64,000 nt of DNA from Azoarcus sp031546845 (GCA_031546845.1 JAVBJT010000018.1:1-64000), one strand, 5' to 3'; counted from the first letter of the stretch, positions 24,896-33,921 are shown. Made by a program: numbers and translations. Notes: a model not told the origin generated them from the sequence alone.

Positions 24896-26752
24896 TCATT
24901 GCAACGCCCGATCGAGCGTCGCGGCGAACGGCTCGGCGGCCATGAAGCCGATGACGCGCAAATCCGCGCGTTCCTTGCCGCCGGGGGCGAAGAAGATGAT
25001 GCCCGGTGGGCCGAACAGGTTGAAGCGCTTGAGCAACGCCTTGTGTTCGTCCGCGCTGGCGGTGACGTCGGCTTTCAGTAGCAGCATGCGGCCCATCCGT
25101 TCCGCCACCAGCGGATCGGAGAAGGTATAGCGTTCCATTTCCTTGCACGATACGCACCAGTCGGCGTAGAAATCGAGCATGACCGGACGGTCGGACGCGG
25201 CCAGCCGGGCATCGAGTTCGGCCACCGAGGCAACACCGACAAAACGCGGCGCATCGTTCGTCCCATTGGCGGCATTGGCAGCCGTGCCACGCAGGACCGC
25301 GAGTGGCTGCAAGGGGTCGCGCGAGCCGGCCAGCGCGCCGACGAGTATCGCCACGCCGCCAACCAGCAGCGCCACGCCGGCGCCTTTCCAGAAACGCTGC
25401 CAGTTCTTTGCGTGCGGCGGCAGCGGATCGATGGCGTGCAGGAAGATGCCGGAAAACAGCAGCAGCGCGGCCCACGCCAGCATGACGGCCAGCGGCGGCA
25501 GAACCGGGGTGAGCAACCAGACGGCAACGGCGAGCAAGAGCACGCCAAAGGTTTTTTTCACTCCTTCCATCCACGGCCCCGCCTTGGGCAGTATCGAGCG
25601 CGCGGCCACGCCCACCGCCAACAGCGGTGCGCCCATGCCCAGTCCCATGGCGAACAGCGCCAAGCCGCCGAGCACGGCATCGCCACTGCGCGCGATATAC
25701 AGCAAGGCGCCGGCCAGTGGTGCGGCCACGCAGGGGCCGACGATCAGCGCGGACAGCGCGCCCATCGCCGCCACGCCGCCAAGGTGGCCGCCTTTTTCGT
25801 GGTTGGCGCTGCCGGCAAGGCGGCTTTGCAGCGCGGTGGGGAGCTGCAACTCGTAGAAGCCGAACATGGCCAGCGCCAGCGCGACGAAGATCAGCGCGAA
25901 GGCCGACAACACCCAGGCGTTTTGCAGCGCGGCGGCAAGCAGCGTACCGGTGAAACCGGCGGCAACGCCGGCAATGGCGTAAGTGACGGCCATGCCGAGG
26001 ACGTAGGCGAGCGACAGGGCAAAGGCGCGGGCGCGCGAGATGCGGTGGCCGTGGCCGACGATGATGCCGGACAGGATCGGGATCATCGGAAAAGTGCAGG
26101 GTGTGAAGGCCAGCAGCAAGCCGAAGCCGAAAAAACTGACGATGACCAGCAGCGGGCCGGCGTTGCCGAACAGACCGGCGATACGCTCGCTTTCGTTGCC
26201 GGGCGGTGCATCCGCCATGCTGAGGGAAGCGCTGGCGGAAGAGGTGGCAGTGTTGCCGGACGTACCGTTCGCGGCACGATCCAGGGCACGGTCGAGCAGG
26301 CTGCCGCCGGGCGCGGCGCTGGCGGTAAGGTCGATATCGGCCGTTTGCATCAGCGGCGGGTAACACACGCCGCCGTCCCAGCACCCTTGGCTTGTGACCG
26401 CAAGGCGGAAGGCGGTTGTGCCGGCGGGGGCGGCCACCGGCAGCAAGATGCGCAGCTTGCCGCGGTAGGTTTCCACTTCACCGAAAAATTCGTCTTGCTT
26501 GATTTCGCCGGGCGGGCGCTCGGGCGTACCCAGGGCGACCGTGGCCGGTTCGGCCTCGAAACGCAACTTACCGCCGTACAGGTAGTAATCCTTTGCGATC
26601 TGGAACACTACCTCCACCGTGGCGGGGTCGATGGCGCGCGCGCTCATAGCGAACGCTTTTTGCGGGTCGATCGGCTCGGAGGCCTGAGCGGGTAGCGCGG
26701 AAAGGAGCAGGTTCGCCAGTGCGGCGAGGAAAATCAGCAAACGGAGCGTCAC
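24896..26752 (-). CDS. dsbD: Thiol:disulfide interchange protein DsbD
   Basis: Carries electrons from cytosolic thioredoxin across the inner membrane to periplasmic partners such as DsbC and CcmG; 618 residues. A signal peptide is followed by the periplasmic alpha domain with the cysteine pair in SQGCWDGGVCYPP. Next comes an eight-helix membrane domain with FTPCTFPM and GPCVAAPL, then a C-terminal thioredoxin-like domain with YADWCVSCKEME near residue 505. All three redox pairs are present. Its function fits the ccm operon in this window, whose CcmG needs reduction by DsbD. Confidence 0.96.
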   Translation of the reverse strand: MTLRLLIFLAALANLLLSALPAQASEPIDPQKAFAMSARAIDPATVEVVFQIAKDYYLYGGKLRFEAEPATVALGTPERPPGEIKQDEFFGEVETYRGKLRILLPVAAPAGTTAFRLAVTSQGCWDGGVCYPPLMQTADIDLTASAAPGGSLLDRALDRAANGTSGNTATSSASASLSMADAPPGNESERIAGLFGNAGPLLVIVSFFGFGLLLAFTPCTFPMIPILSGIIVGHGHRISRARAFALSLAYVLGMAVTYAIAGVAAGFTGTLLAAALQNAWVLSAFALIFVALALAMFGFYELQLPTALQSRLAGSANHEKGGHLGGVAAMGALSALIVGPCVAAPLAGALLYIARSGDAVLGGLALFAMGLGMGAPLLAVGVAARSILPKAGPWMEGVKKTFGVLLLAVAVWLLTPVLPPLAVMLAWAALLLFSGIFLHAIDPLPPHAKNWQRFWKGAGVALLVGGVAILVGALAGSRDPLQPLAVLRGTAANAANGTNDAPRFVGVASVAELDARLAASDRPVMLDFYADWCVSCKEMERYTFSDPLVAERMGRMLLLKADVTASADEHKALLKRFNLFGPPGIIFFAPGGKERADLRVIGFMAAEPFAATLDRALQ

Positions 26753-27261
26753 AGCTTGCGGGTCCGGTGGTGTCGGCGGGGGAAGAAGTCGAAAAAATCA
26801 GCGTTTCGCGGGCTGGCGCGGTTCCGCCAACGTTGCGCGGCGATTTTTCGCCGCCGTCGCGCCGCTGACCCATCGTGCCGCACGCATTGTCCCAGAGCGG
26901 GCGGTTTACGGGTAGAGCCTCTGGCTGATCTTACCCCTCTTTCCCGAACACCCCGATAAGCGATACCCCTTGCCATCCAGGTGACTGATGAAGCGCAAGA
27001 CCGATACAATCGATAATGGGTTTCACTCGGCATTGGGCTACCTCAACCCAGTTCGCGCTTTCCCAAATTGCTTAAGCAAATACCCAGGATTAGGGCAAGA
27101 TCACAGCCTCGCACGTACGACAGTACCGAGCATTTCTTTCATTTCACGTCTTTTCTTAAAATAGAGCCGTAATTCCTACGATATGAGAAGAGAAGCGCCT
27201 GCTGGCTCCGGCAAAGCACGGCCCGCCTGTCAGCTATAACTATTGGTAGTAGGAGGAAAAC
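26753..27261. other. Intergenic region without a supported gene
   Basis: About 510 bases between dsbD (minus) and the secreted-protein gene (plus). A 94-codon minus-strand frame at its left end overlaps the dsbD start and gives an Arg-rich translation with no recognisable feature. The right part is AT-richer and ends with a strong AGGAGG ribosome binding site about eight bases before the ATG at 27262. It presumably holds promoters for both flanking genes. Confidence 0.5.
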
Positions 27262-28065
27262 ATGGGTGTAAAAGCAAACTTATTAGCCGCGGTTTTCGTG
27301 GCCCTGTCTGGAGTGGGGACCACTGCATACGCCGCCGATTACCAGGACTGGTGGTGGGATCCATCAAAGGACGGCATGGGTTTCAATATTGGCCAGCAAG
27401 GCGACACAATCGCGGTTGCTTGGTATCACTTTAACGGTGATCGCACTTCCACTTATAACCTGCTCGCGGGCAAGCTCGTAAACGGGGTGTTGACCGGGCA
27501 ACTGATGCTAGCTTCCGGCCCTCCCCCCGGTCCTTCGTACAACCCGGCGCAAGTGTCGAGCGGAACCGTTGGTACCGCCACATTCCGCTTTACCTCCCCG
27601 AGCAGCGCTGTCTTCGAATACACGCTGAATGGTCAGAGCGGTTCGCTCAATCTGACCCGCTTCACCATGCAGGCCATACCCCTCGCAGGATCATGGCAGT
27701 TCGCCTCTGTGTATGCACGTTCAAATTGCCTTCGCTCCAGCAACCAGGGACAGAATGCGAACAGCGGTTTCGCCACGACGGAAAAAACCGGCACAACCCA
27801 TTACAGCTTGATAACGCAAAGCAATGCCGGCCTTGATTCCTGCAATTACGACATGGACCTTGTTCAATCGGGGCTGGTATTCACCGGAAGCGGACGATTT
27901 TCGTGCACCAACGGCCGTGGGGGAAACATCACGGTGAATCGCCTGCAGGTGGTAAATGGTTTCCTCTCGCTTGTTTACACAGCCAAGTATTCGGTAGGTG
28001 AATCCTGCAATGAAATAGGAAGGCTCAGCGGCGTTCAATATGGCAGTTTCGATGCAGCCCCATGA
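27262..28065 (+). CDS. Secreted protein of unknown function
   Basis: A 267-residue protein with a signal peptide (LLAAVFVALSGVGTTAYA, cleavage near residue 24). The mature part begins DYQDWWWDPSKDGMGFNIGQ. That pattern, a W/D-P-S-x-x-G-x-G-x-N motif with QQGDTI, recurs in secreted betaproteobacterial proteins of unknown role. The protein is rich in Ser, Thr, Asn and Gly and looks beta-stranded, with four cysteines in the second half (two in the CLRSS and DSCNYD segments) that could form disulfides. Its base composition is less GC-rich than its neighbours. It has a strong ribosome binding site and its own terminator, so it is a single-gene unit. Confidence 0.72.
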   Translation: MGVKANLLAAVFVALSGVGTTAYAADYQDWWWDPSKDGMGFNIGQQGDTIAVAWYHFNGDRTSTYNLLAGKLVNGVLTGQLMLASGPPPGPSYNPAQVSSGTVGTATFRFTSPSSAVFEYTLNGQSGSLNLTRFTMQAIPLAGSWQFASVYARSNCLRSSNQGQNANSGFATTEKTGTTHYSLITQSNAGLDSCNYDMDLVQSGLVFTGSGRFSCTNGRGGNITVNRLQVVNGFLSLVYTAKYSVGESCNEIGRLSGVQYGSFDAAP

Positions 28066-28098
28066 GGGTTTCGCTCTTGCTTGAAAAAAGAGCAGATC

Positions 28099-28122
28099 AG
28101 GGCCGCGAATGCGGCCCTTTTT
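28099..28122 (+). terminator. Rho-independent terminator after the secreted-protein gene
   Basis: AGGGCCGC (28099-28106) pairs with GCGGCCCT (28111-28118) around GAAT, a stable tetraloop, followed by a T run. Confidence 0.88.
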
Positions 28123-28289
28123 GTTGGGCCGGTAATACCCAGAAGCAATTCGAGCGTCGATATTCCCCCCGCCACGGCCGAAGCCCTCTACCATCGCGGT
28201 TTGCCCGATCCGCCGGGTTTTGACACACTCTTTGGGTTTTGGCACGCCCTTTATTCATCCGTCTAACCCCACGCTTTTCCCGATCCCGC

Positions 28290-29363
28290 ATGCGCCCCGC
28301 TCTCGCCCGAATCGATCTAGACGCCCTGCGCCACAATTACCGCCTTGCCCGCGCCCGCCACGGCGGCCGGGTGCTTGCCGTGGTGAAGGCCAATGCTTAC
28401 GGCCACGGCGCGATTCCGTGCGCGCTTGCGCTCGCGGCCGAGGTGGACGGTTTTGCCGTCGGTTTTCTCAACGAAGCGCTGGAGCTGCGCACGGCGGGCG
28501 TGACACGCCCGATTCTGTTGCTCGAAGGGGCGTTCGACGCGGCGGAACTGGCCGAGGCGGCCCGCCACGATTTGTGGTTGGTGGTGCATCACAACGCGCA
28601 GATCGACATGATCGAGCGCGCCACCGTGACGCGGCCGCTTTGCGTCTGGCTCAAGATCAACAGCGGCATGAACCGCGCCGGCATTACCGGCGATGCGGTA
28701 CGCAAGGCCTGGCAGCGGCTGCGCGATAGCGGCAAGGTTGCCGACATTACGCTGATTACCCATTTTGCTTGCGCCGACGAGCCGGATACGCCTACCACCG
28801 AGGAGCAGATTGCCGCTTTCGACGCCGCCACGCACGGCCTACCCGGCCCGCGCAGCATGGCCAATTCGGGCGCGGTGCTAGGCTGGCCCGCCGCCCACCG
28901 CGATTGGGCCCGCCCCGGCATTCTGCTTTACGGCATCGATCCGATGCCGGAACCGAACGGCGCGCTGCGCCCAGTGATGACGCTGGAAAGCGCGGTGGTT
29001 GCGCTACGCGATGTCGAACCCGGCGCGGCGGTGGGCTACGGCGCGCGCTTCCGGGCCGAGCGCCCGACCCGCGTGGGGCTGGTGGCGATGGGGTATGCCG
29101 ACGGCTACCCGCGCGCGGTGTCGGACGGTACGCCGGTGGCGGTGGATGGACAACCTGCCCGACTGATCGGCCGGGTATCGATGGATATGCTGACGGTGGA
29201 TCTAACCGATCTGCCGCACGCGGGCATCGGCAGCCGGGTGGAGTTGTGGGGCCGGCAGGTGTCGGTCAACGACATTGCGGCGGCGGCGGGCACGATTTCT
29301 TACGAGTTGCTGTGCAATGTGAAGCGCGTGCGCTTCGATTACACCAACGCAGCCATTCAATAA
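28290..29363 (+). CDS. alr: Alanine racemase
   Basis: PLP enzyme that interconverts L- and D-alanine for peptidoglycan; 357 residues from the ATG at 28290. The PLP-binding lysine is Lys33 in VVKANAYGHG, the second catalytic base is the tyrosine near residue 250 in VGYGARFRAE, and GRVSMDMLTVDLTD is the conserved C-terminal segment. The upstream part of the frame (from 28239) is excluded because the family N terminus RPALARIDLDALRHNYR starts at the chosen Met. It converges on the DsrE-like gene. Confidence 0.95.
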   Translation: MRPALARIDLDALRHNYRLARARHGGRVLAVVKANAYGHGAIPCALALAAEVDGFAVGFLNEALELRTAGVTRPILLLEGAFDAAELAEAARHDLWLVVHHNAQIDMIERATVTRPLCVWLKINSGMNRAGITGDAVRKAWQRLRDSGKVADITLITHFACADEPDTPTTEEQIAAFDAATHGLPGPRSMANSGAVLGWPAAHRDWARPGILLYGIDPMPEPNGALRPVMTLESAVVALRDVEPGAAVGYGARFRAERPTRVGLVAMGYADGYPRAVSDGTPVAVDGQPARLIGRVSMDMLTVDLTDLPHAGIGSRVELWGRQVSVNDIAAAAGTISYELLCNVKRVRFDYTNAAIQ

Positions 29364-29382
29364 GTACGGAACACGCGTACTT
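29362..29382. terminator. Short hairpin between convergent alr and DsrE-like genes
   Basis: AAGTACG and CGTACTT pair around seven bases, overlapping the alr stop codon and the last base of the DsrE-like gene. Only a short T run follows on either strand, so it is a weak bidirectional terminator candidate. Confidence 0.35.
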
Positions 29383-29768
29383 TAGAACACCAGCGTGGCC
29401 CAGCCGGAATCGACCGTGCGGGCGATGAAGGTGCCCGCGCCGGCATAGCCATCGAGCTCTGGGATCAGTTGTGCATCTTTGTCGGTAAACGCTTGCAGCG
29501 CACTGCTGCAAGCGAAAAAGCGCGCGCCCGCACGATGCGCTTCGCGCATGAAGTGGGCGACCGTTTCACCACCGCTTTCCGCCGTGCGGATGGTTTCGGC
29601 GACGCCGGGTAGCAGCAGCCCCACCGAACGGCTGGCGAAGTAGACCTCAACTTCGAGGTCCATGGCGGCGGCGGCGGCGGCGTGGAAGAACGGCGTTGCG
29701 CAGCGCGCGGGGTCGTCTGGGTCAGTCGCCCAGAGCAGGATTGCGAGGCCGGTACGTTCGGTGTTCAT
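29382..29768 (-). CDS. DsrE-like protein
   Basis: A 128-residue soluble protein resembling the DsrE/DsrF-like family, whose members carry or transfer sulfur on cysteine. The predicted fold alternates strands and helices (LAILLWATDPDDP, LEVEVYFASRSVGLLLPG, GARFFACSSALQAF), and Cys87 sits at the position used for persulfide in several family members; Cys23 is a second cysteine. It lies 36 bases after the GcvH-like gene and downstream of tRNA-Sec, selB and selA on the same strand. A role in sulfur or selenium handling is an inference from family and context only. Confidence 0.68.
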   Translation of the reverse strand: MNTERTGLAILLWATDPDDPARCATPFFHAAAAAAMDLEVEVYFASRSVGLLLPGVAETIRTAESGGETVAHFMREAHRAGARFFACSSALQAFTDKDAQLIPELDGYAGAGTFIARTVDSGWATLVF

Positions 29769-29804
29769 GCTGCGATACTCGGGCAGGGAACAGTAAGGGT
29801 CGCT

Positions 29805-30242
29805 TTATTCATCCCGCAACGCCTTCATACGCGCGACGAGCGCTTCGTAGCGTGCCGCGAGGCCCGCCGCGTCGACAAGCGCCGCCCGTTCGTTTGCCCA
29901 ATCCAGCGGCTGCACCTGGAACAGCCAGCCGCCGTCATATGAGGCTTCGTTGACCAGCAGCGGCCGTTTTTCGACGGCTGGGTTGCTTGCCAGAATGCGC
30001 ACCGAAACTGGCGTTTTTACCGCACCAACCGTTTTGCAGGTTTCGAGCAGGCCGATGGAGCGCCCCACTTCGTATTCGCGCCCAGCCGGCTTCGGTGTGA
30101 AGATGACGAATTCGCCCGCGAAGTCGCACGACAGGGCGGTAAGGCCGAGCACGAGCGTGCCATCCGCCGCCTCGCGCAGCCAGACTTCGCCCTGGGCGTC
30201 GAACAGGGCATCTTCGGGAAAGTCGTAGGAGCCGATTCGCAT
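29805..30242 (-). CDS. GcvH-like lipoyl-domain protein
   Basis: A 145-residue protein that aligns by eye with the H protein of the glycine cleavage system: a strand-rich core with GTLVLGLTALSCDFAGEFV, then GLLETCKTVGAVKTPVS where Lys70 matches the lipoylated lysine, and finally EASYDGGWLFQVQP, the conserved GWLF signature. No gcvT or gcvP gene is nearby, so it is probably not the glycine-cleavage H protein; stand-alone relatives act as lipoyl carriers in sulfur oxidation (LbpA) and other systems. The ATG at 30242 avoids overlap with the tRNA-Sec gene 54 bases upstream. Next to it is a DsrE-like gene, suggesting a joint role. Confidence 0.72.
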   Translation of the reverse strand: MRIGSYDFPEDALFDAQGEVWLREAADGTLVLGLTALSCDFAGEFVIFTPKPAGREYEVGRSIGLLETCKTVGAVKTPVSVRILASNPAVEKRPLLVNEASYDGGWLFQVQPLDWANERAALVDAAGLAARYEALVARMKALRDE

Positions 30243-30295
30243 GGTCGCGCGGTGTGGTGTGGAGCCGTGGAAAGAAACGATGGAAGGCGGAACGG

Positions 30296-30391
30296 TGGCG
30301 GAGGAGAGTGGGAGTCGAACCCACCCGGGAGCGGCTGACGCCCCCAACCGGGTTTGAAGCCCGGCCGCCCCACCAGGGACGAATCTCCTCC
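30296..30391 (-). tRNA. selC: tRNA-Sec (selenocysteine, anticodon UCA)
   Basis: Reading the minus strand, GGAGGAGA pairs with TCTCCTCC to form the eight-base-pair acceptor stem peculiar to tRNA-Sec, followed by G73 and an encoded CCA end. The anticodon arm GCCGGGCTTCAAACCCGG presents the anticodon TCA at 30357-30355. A long variable arm and the TPsiC arm GGGTGGGTTCGACTCCCAC follow. At 96 nucleotides including CCA it has the expected long form. It lies downstream of selA and selB on the same strand. Confidence 0.97.
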
Positions 30392-30514
30392 TTTACAGCA
30401 CGGATTGAAGCACGGATTTGGCAACCGCCGCACCGGGGTTTTTCTGCCCGGTGGGCAGTTCGGCAATTCTACCTTTCCAATCTCACCCTTCCCAAACGCA
30501 CTACGGCAATGCCC

Positions 30515-32410
30515 TTACTGCCGCAGCAGGCTGTCGCCGCGCAGGCGATGCGTCTCTTTCGTGCGCCGCGTGTAGCCGATGCGGTCGAAGAATTCGAGTA
30601 CCTGTATGGCGCGCTTGCGGCCGAGCCCGGTGCGGTCGCGGAAGTCGGCCGCGCCCACTCCGCCGTTTTCCGCCGCGAGCGCCTGGGCGATGCTGGCAAG
30701 GTCGAGAATCGCCCGGTGCGAAAAGAACAGATCGCGCACGACCTGGAACAGTTCACCACGCCGCGCGAGGCGGGTCAGCAGACCGCGCATCACCGCTTCG
30801 CCAGTGCCGGTTTCTCGCGCAAGGTCGCGCACCCAGGGCGGATCGAAGGCGCTGGCGGCAATGCGCGGCAGCACCTGTTCAGCAAGCCGCTGTTCTTGGT
30901 CCGAGAGCCGGATGTCGTGGTCCGGCAGGTGCAGCCATGGGCCGTTGCGGGCCACCGCGCGTTCTTCGATCAGGCTATCGACCGCTGCCGCGAAAACCGG
31001 CGCGGGGCAGGCGGGCGCGGCGATGCGGCGCAGCCGGCCAAGGTCCGGGCCGAGTTCGTCGGGCGTGCGGGCGTGGAAGACGCCAAGCGTTTCGCAAACC
31101 CGCGCCCGCAGCGCCGCCCAGGCTTGGGGGGCAATCAGCCAATCGCCCTCGCTGGCGGTGATCCGGGTGCCGAGCGCGGTTAGCGCGTCTTCCGGCAATG
31201 CGCGGTTGCGCGCGCGCATGAAGCCGCGTAGTTCTACGCCATGTGCTGCCTGCGGGAGCAGGCCGGCGAGCGCGGCCAGCGGATCGGCGGTATCGAGCGT
31301 GGCCAGTTGCGCAAGCCGCGCCACGCTACGCCGCTGCCTCAGCGGCGGGGCTGGGTCGAGCGCGCGCGCGCCGCCGAGCGTATGGCTCGCCGAGGCGTCG
31401 CGCAGCACCAGTGTATCGCCCGCGCAGAGCACCACCGGAGCGTCGAAGACGAGTTGGGCAAAGGCTTCGCCGCCGGGCGCGAGTTGTTCGGCATCGAGCA
31501 ACAGCACATGCGCCATTTCGCGCCGCGCACCGTGATGTACGTGGACGCGGCTCCATTGCCGCAGCGCGGCGTACTTGCCCGGCAGCAGGCGCAGGCGCAC
31601 GTCGACGCGCTCCACGCGCGCATGCAGGGATGGCGCGAGCACCCAGTCACCACGCGTCACCTCGTCACGCGCGACGCCGGCTAAGGCCAACGCGCAGCGT
31701 TCGCCGGCTTGCCCGCCCTCGGCCGGCCGGCCCTGCGCGTGCAGGCTGCGCACGCGCGCTTCGCGGCCGGAGGGGCTGACGACGAGGCGGTCGCCAATAC
31801 CAACCCGGCCATCGAACACCGTGCCAGTAACCACGGTGCCGACACCCGGAAGGGTGAAGCTACGGTCCACCGCCAGCCGAAATGAGGCGGCCTCGGCCAC
31901 GCGCGTGGCGCTTGCCGCTTCGCATTCGAGATGCGCCCGCAGCGCCGCCACGCCTTCGCCACTGGTCGCCGCGACCGGAAATACCGGTGCGCCGGCCAGC
32001 GGCGTGCCTTCGAGCAGCGCGGCGAGTTCCACCGCAACGGCCTCGCGCCGCGCTTCTGTAACGCGGTCGATCTTGGACAGCGCGACCGCGCCGCGCGCGA
32101 TGCCGAGCAGTTGGAGAATCGCCAAGTGTTCGCGCGTCTGCGGCATTACGCCGTCGTCGGCGGCGACGACGAGCAGGCCGAAGTCGATGCCCGCCGCGCC
32201 GGCCAGCATGGTGTGGATCAGCCGTTCGTGGCCGGGCACGTCGATAAAGCCGAGCACACCGCCGCCGGGCAGCGGCTGGTAGGCGTAGCCGAGTTCGATC
32301 GAGATGCCGCGCGTTTTTTCTTCTGGCAGGCGGTCGGTGTCGACGCCGGTCAGCGCGCGTACCAGCGTGGTTTTGCCGTGGTCGATGTGGCCAGCGGTTC
32401 CGACGAGCAT
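30515..32410 (-). CDS. selB: Selenocysteine-specific elongation factor SelB
   Basis: GTPase that delivers Sec-tRNA to UGA codons followed by a SECIS hairpin; 631 residues. The EF-Tu-like part shows GTAGHIDHGKTTL (P-loop) at residue 4, DVPGHERLIH (switch II/G3) and a G4 motif SKIDRVTEA. The C-terminal half has the winged-helix domains that bind the SECIS, ending ILEFFDRIGYTRRTKETHRL. The ATG at 32410 matches the family start; an upstream GTG at 32422 is possible and would overlap the end of selA. It follows selA directly and precedes selC. Confidence 0.95.
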   Translation of the reverse strand: MLVGTAGHIDHGKTTLVRALTGVDTDRLPEEKTRGISIELGYAYQPLPGGGVLGFIDVPGHERLIHTMLAGAAGIDFGLLVVAADDGVMPQTREHLAILQLLGIARGAVALSKIDRVTEARREAVAVELAALLEGTPLAGAPVFPVAATSGEGVAALRAHLECEAASATRVAEAASFRLAVDRSFTLPGVGTVVTGTVFDGRVGIGDRLVVSPSGREARVRSLHAQGRPAEGGQAGERCALALAGVARDEVTRGDWVLAPSLHARVERVDVRLRLLPGKYAALRQWSRVHVHHGARREMAHVLLLDAEQLAPGGEAFAQLVFDAPVVLCAGDTLVLRDASASHTLGGARALDPAPPLRQRRSVARLAQLATLDTADPLAALAGLLPQAAHGVELRGFMRARNRALPEDALTALGTRITASEGDWLIAPQAWAALRARVCETLGVFHARTPDELGPDLGRLRRIAAPACPAPVFAAAVDSLIEERAVARNGPWLHLPDHDIRLSDQEQRLAEQVLPRIAASAFDPPWVRDLARETGTGEAVMRGLLTRLARRGELFQVVRDLFFSHRAILDLASIAQALAAENGGVGAADFRDRTGLGRKRAIQVLEFFDRIGYTRRTKETHRLRGDSLLRQ

Positions 32411-32411
32411 G

Positions 32412-33842
32412 TCAGGCTGCACTCATACCGGACTTTAAATCGGCCAATTGCCCAATAAAACCCGCTTCGTCGTCGAGACAGCGCAGGTCGAGCTGAAAGG
32501 CGTCGTCGCCAACGCGCCCGAGCACCGGCACCGGCAGCGCGCGCCACGCGGCGGCAAGGCGGGCCAGCGCGCTTCCGGAGCGCCCGCCCGCCGCGCGGAT
32601 GACGAAGCCGGCCGAGGGCAGCAGGTCGACCGGCAGCGAACCGCTACCGATCTGGCTTTTCATCGGTTCGACGTCGACGCGCCAGCCCTCGCCGAGCGCC
32701 GCACGCACCGCCGGCAGCAGGCGCTGCGCCAGCGCGGCGATGTCGGTTCCGGGCCGGGTAAGCTGGCGCAATGCGGGCAGGCGCGTGCTCAGGCGATCCG
32801 GGTCCAGATAGAGCCGCAGCACGGGTTCGAGCGCCGCGAGCGTGAGTTTGCCAACGCGCAGGCAGCGTTTAAGCGGGTTCTTTTTGATCTGCGCAACAAG
32901 ATCGCGCCGGCCGACGATCAGCCCCGCCTGCGGCCCGCCGAGCAGTTTGTCGCCGGAGAAGCAGACGAGGTCCGCGCCGGCTGCAAGCGCTTCCTGCGGC
33001 AGCGGTTCGTGCGGCAGGCCGTAACGCGCGAGGTCGACGAGCGTGCCGCTGCCCAGATCGACGACGCAGGGCAGACCGTGGAGATGCGCGATGGCCGCCA
33101 CGCGCGCTTCGGACACGTTCGTGGTGAAGCCGGTTACGGCGTAGTTGCTGGTATGCACCTTGAGCAAAAGCCCGGTATCCGCGCCGCAGGCGGTTTCGTA
33201 ATCGCGCGGATGGGTGCGGTTGGTGGTGCCGACCTCGATCATGCGGCAGCCGGCGCGCGCCATGATGTCGGGGATGCGGAAGGCGCCGCCGATCTCGATC
33301 AGCTCTCCGCGCGAGATCACGGCTTCGCGACCAGCGGCCAGCGTGTTCAGGATCAGGAACACCGCTGCCGCGTTGTTGTTGACGACGGTGGCCGCCTCGG
33401 CGCCGGTCAAGCGGCAGATCAGTTCTTCGACGAGCGCGTCGCGGTCGCCGCGTCCGCCGTCTTCGAGTTCGTATTCGAGGTTGCAGGGCTCGGCCGCCGC
33501 AACGGCGAGGGCGCGGATCGCTTCGTCAGGCAGCGAGGCACGCCCAAGGTTGGTGTGCAGCACGGTGCCGGTAAGGTTGAAAACGCGCCGTAGCGCGGGT
33601 CGGCCCGCCGCTTCGAGCCGCGCCTGCGCCGCACGCGCTACAGCATCCTCGTCCGGCGGCGGCCGCGCATCGTCGGCCTGCAAGGCACGGCGCACTTCAT
33701 CGAGAATCTCGCGCACCGCGCGCGTGGTTTCGGCGCGCCCGTGGCGCTCCGCAAGAGCAAGGACGACTTCGTGATTCAGCAGCCGGTCGACCGCCGGCAA
33801 ACACCTGAACCGCGATGTCGTCGGAGAATTCGGGCCATCCAC
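32412..33842 (-). CDS. selA: L-seryl-tRNA(Sec) selenium transferase SelA
   Basis: PLP enzyme that converts seryl-tRNA-Sec to selenocysteyl-tRNA-Sec with selenophosphate; 476 residues from GTG at 33842. The PLP lysine is Lys299 in FSGDKLLGGPQAG, and FNLTGTVLHTNLGRA and VVNNNAAAVFLIL are conserved. The GTG start is preferred because GGAG lies seven bases upstream; a TTG at 33863 is seven codons earlier but lacks a ribosome binding site. It starts the selA-selB-selC series, 79 bases after the VWA-protein gene. The stop codon lies one base before the selB ATG. Confidence 0.95.
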   Translation of the reverse strand: MDGPNSPTTSRFRCLPAVDRLLNHEVVLALAERHGRAETTRAVREILDEVRRALQADDARPPPDEDAVARAAQARLEAAGRPALRRVFNLTGTVLHTNLGRASLPDEAIRALAVAAAEPCNLEYELEDGGRGDRDALVEELICRLTGAEAATVVNNNAAAVFLILNTLAAGREAVISRGELIEIGGAFRIPDIMARAGCRMIEVGTTNRTHPRDYETACGADTGLLLKVHTSNYAVTGFTTNVSEARVAAIAHLHGLPCVVDLGSGTLVDLARYGLPHEPLPQEALAAGADLVCFSGDKLLGGPQAGLIVGRRDLVAQIKKNPLKRCLRVGKLTLAALEPVLRLYLDPDRLSTRLPALRQLTRPGTDIAALAQRLLPAVRAALGEGWRVDVEPMKSQIGSGSLPVDLLPSAGFVIRAAGGRSGSALARLAAAWRALPVPVLGRVGDDAFQLDLRCLDDEAGFIGQLADLKSGMSAA

Positions 33843-33891
33843 GATGACGCTCCACCCAGGCAATGACGAAGGAGGAGAGTTTATCCTGGAT

Positions 33892-33911
33892 GGCCGCTTT
33901 TAAAAGCGGCC
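33892..33911. repeat. Perfect 20-base palindrome between the VWA gene and selA
   Basis: GGCCGCTTTT followed by its exact complement, within the 79-base gap. As RNA it would fold into a GC-capped stem. No T tract follows on the minus strand, so it is an atypical terminator, or an operator for the selAB unit. Confidence 0.4.
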
Positions 33912-33921
33912 CTTCCCCGCT

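Noticed and set aside
26749..27033. 94-codon minus-strand frame upstream of dsbD
   Set aside because: Arg-rich translation, overlaps the dsbD start, no domain or ribosome binding site that I can see.
29805..30242. Glycine cleavage system H protein
   Set aside because: No gcvT, gcvP or lpd gene nearby; the context is selenium genes and a DsrE-like protein, so the H-protein role is not supported.
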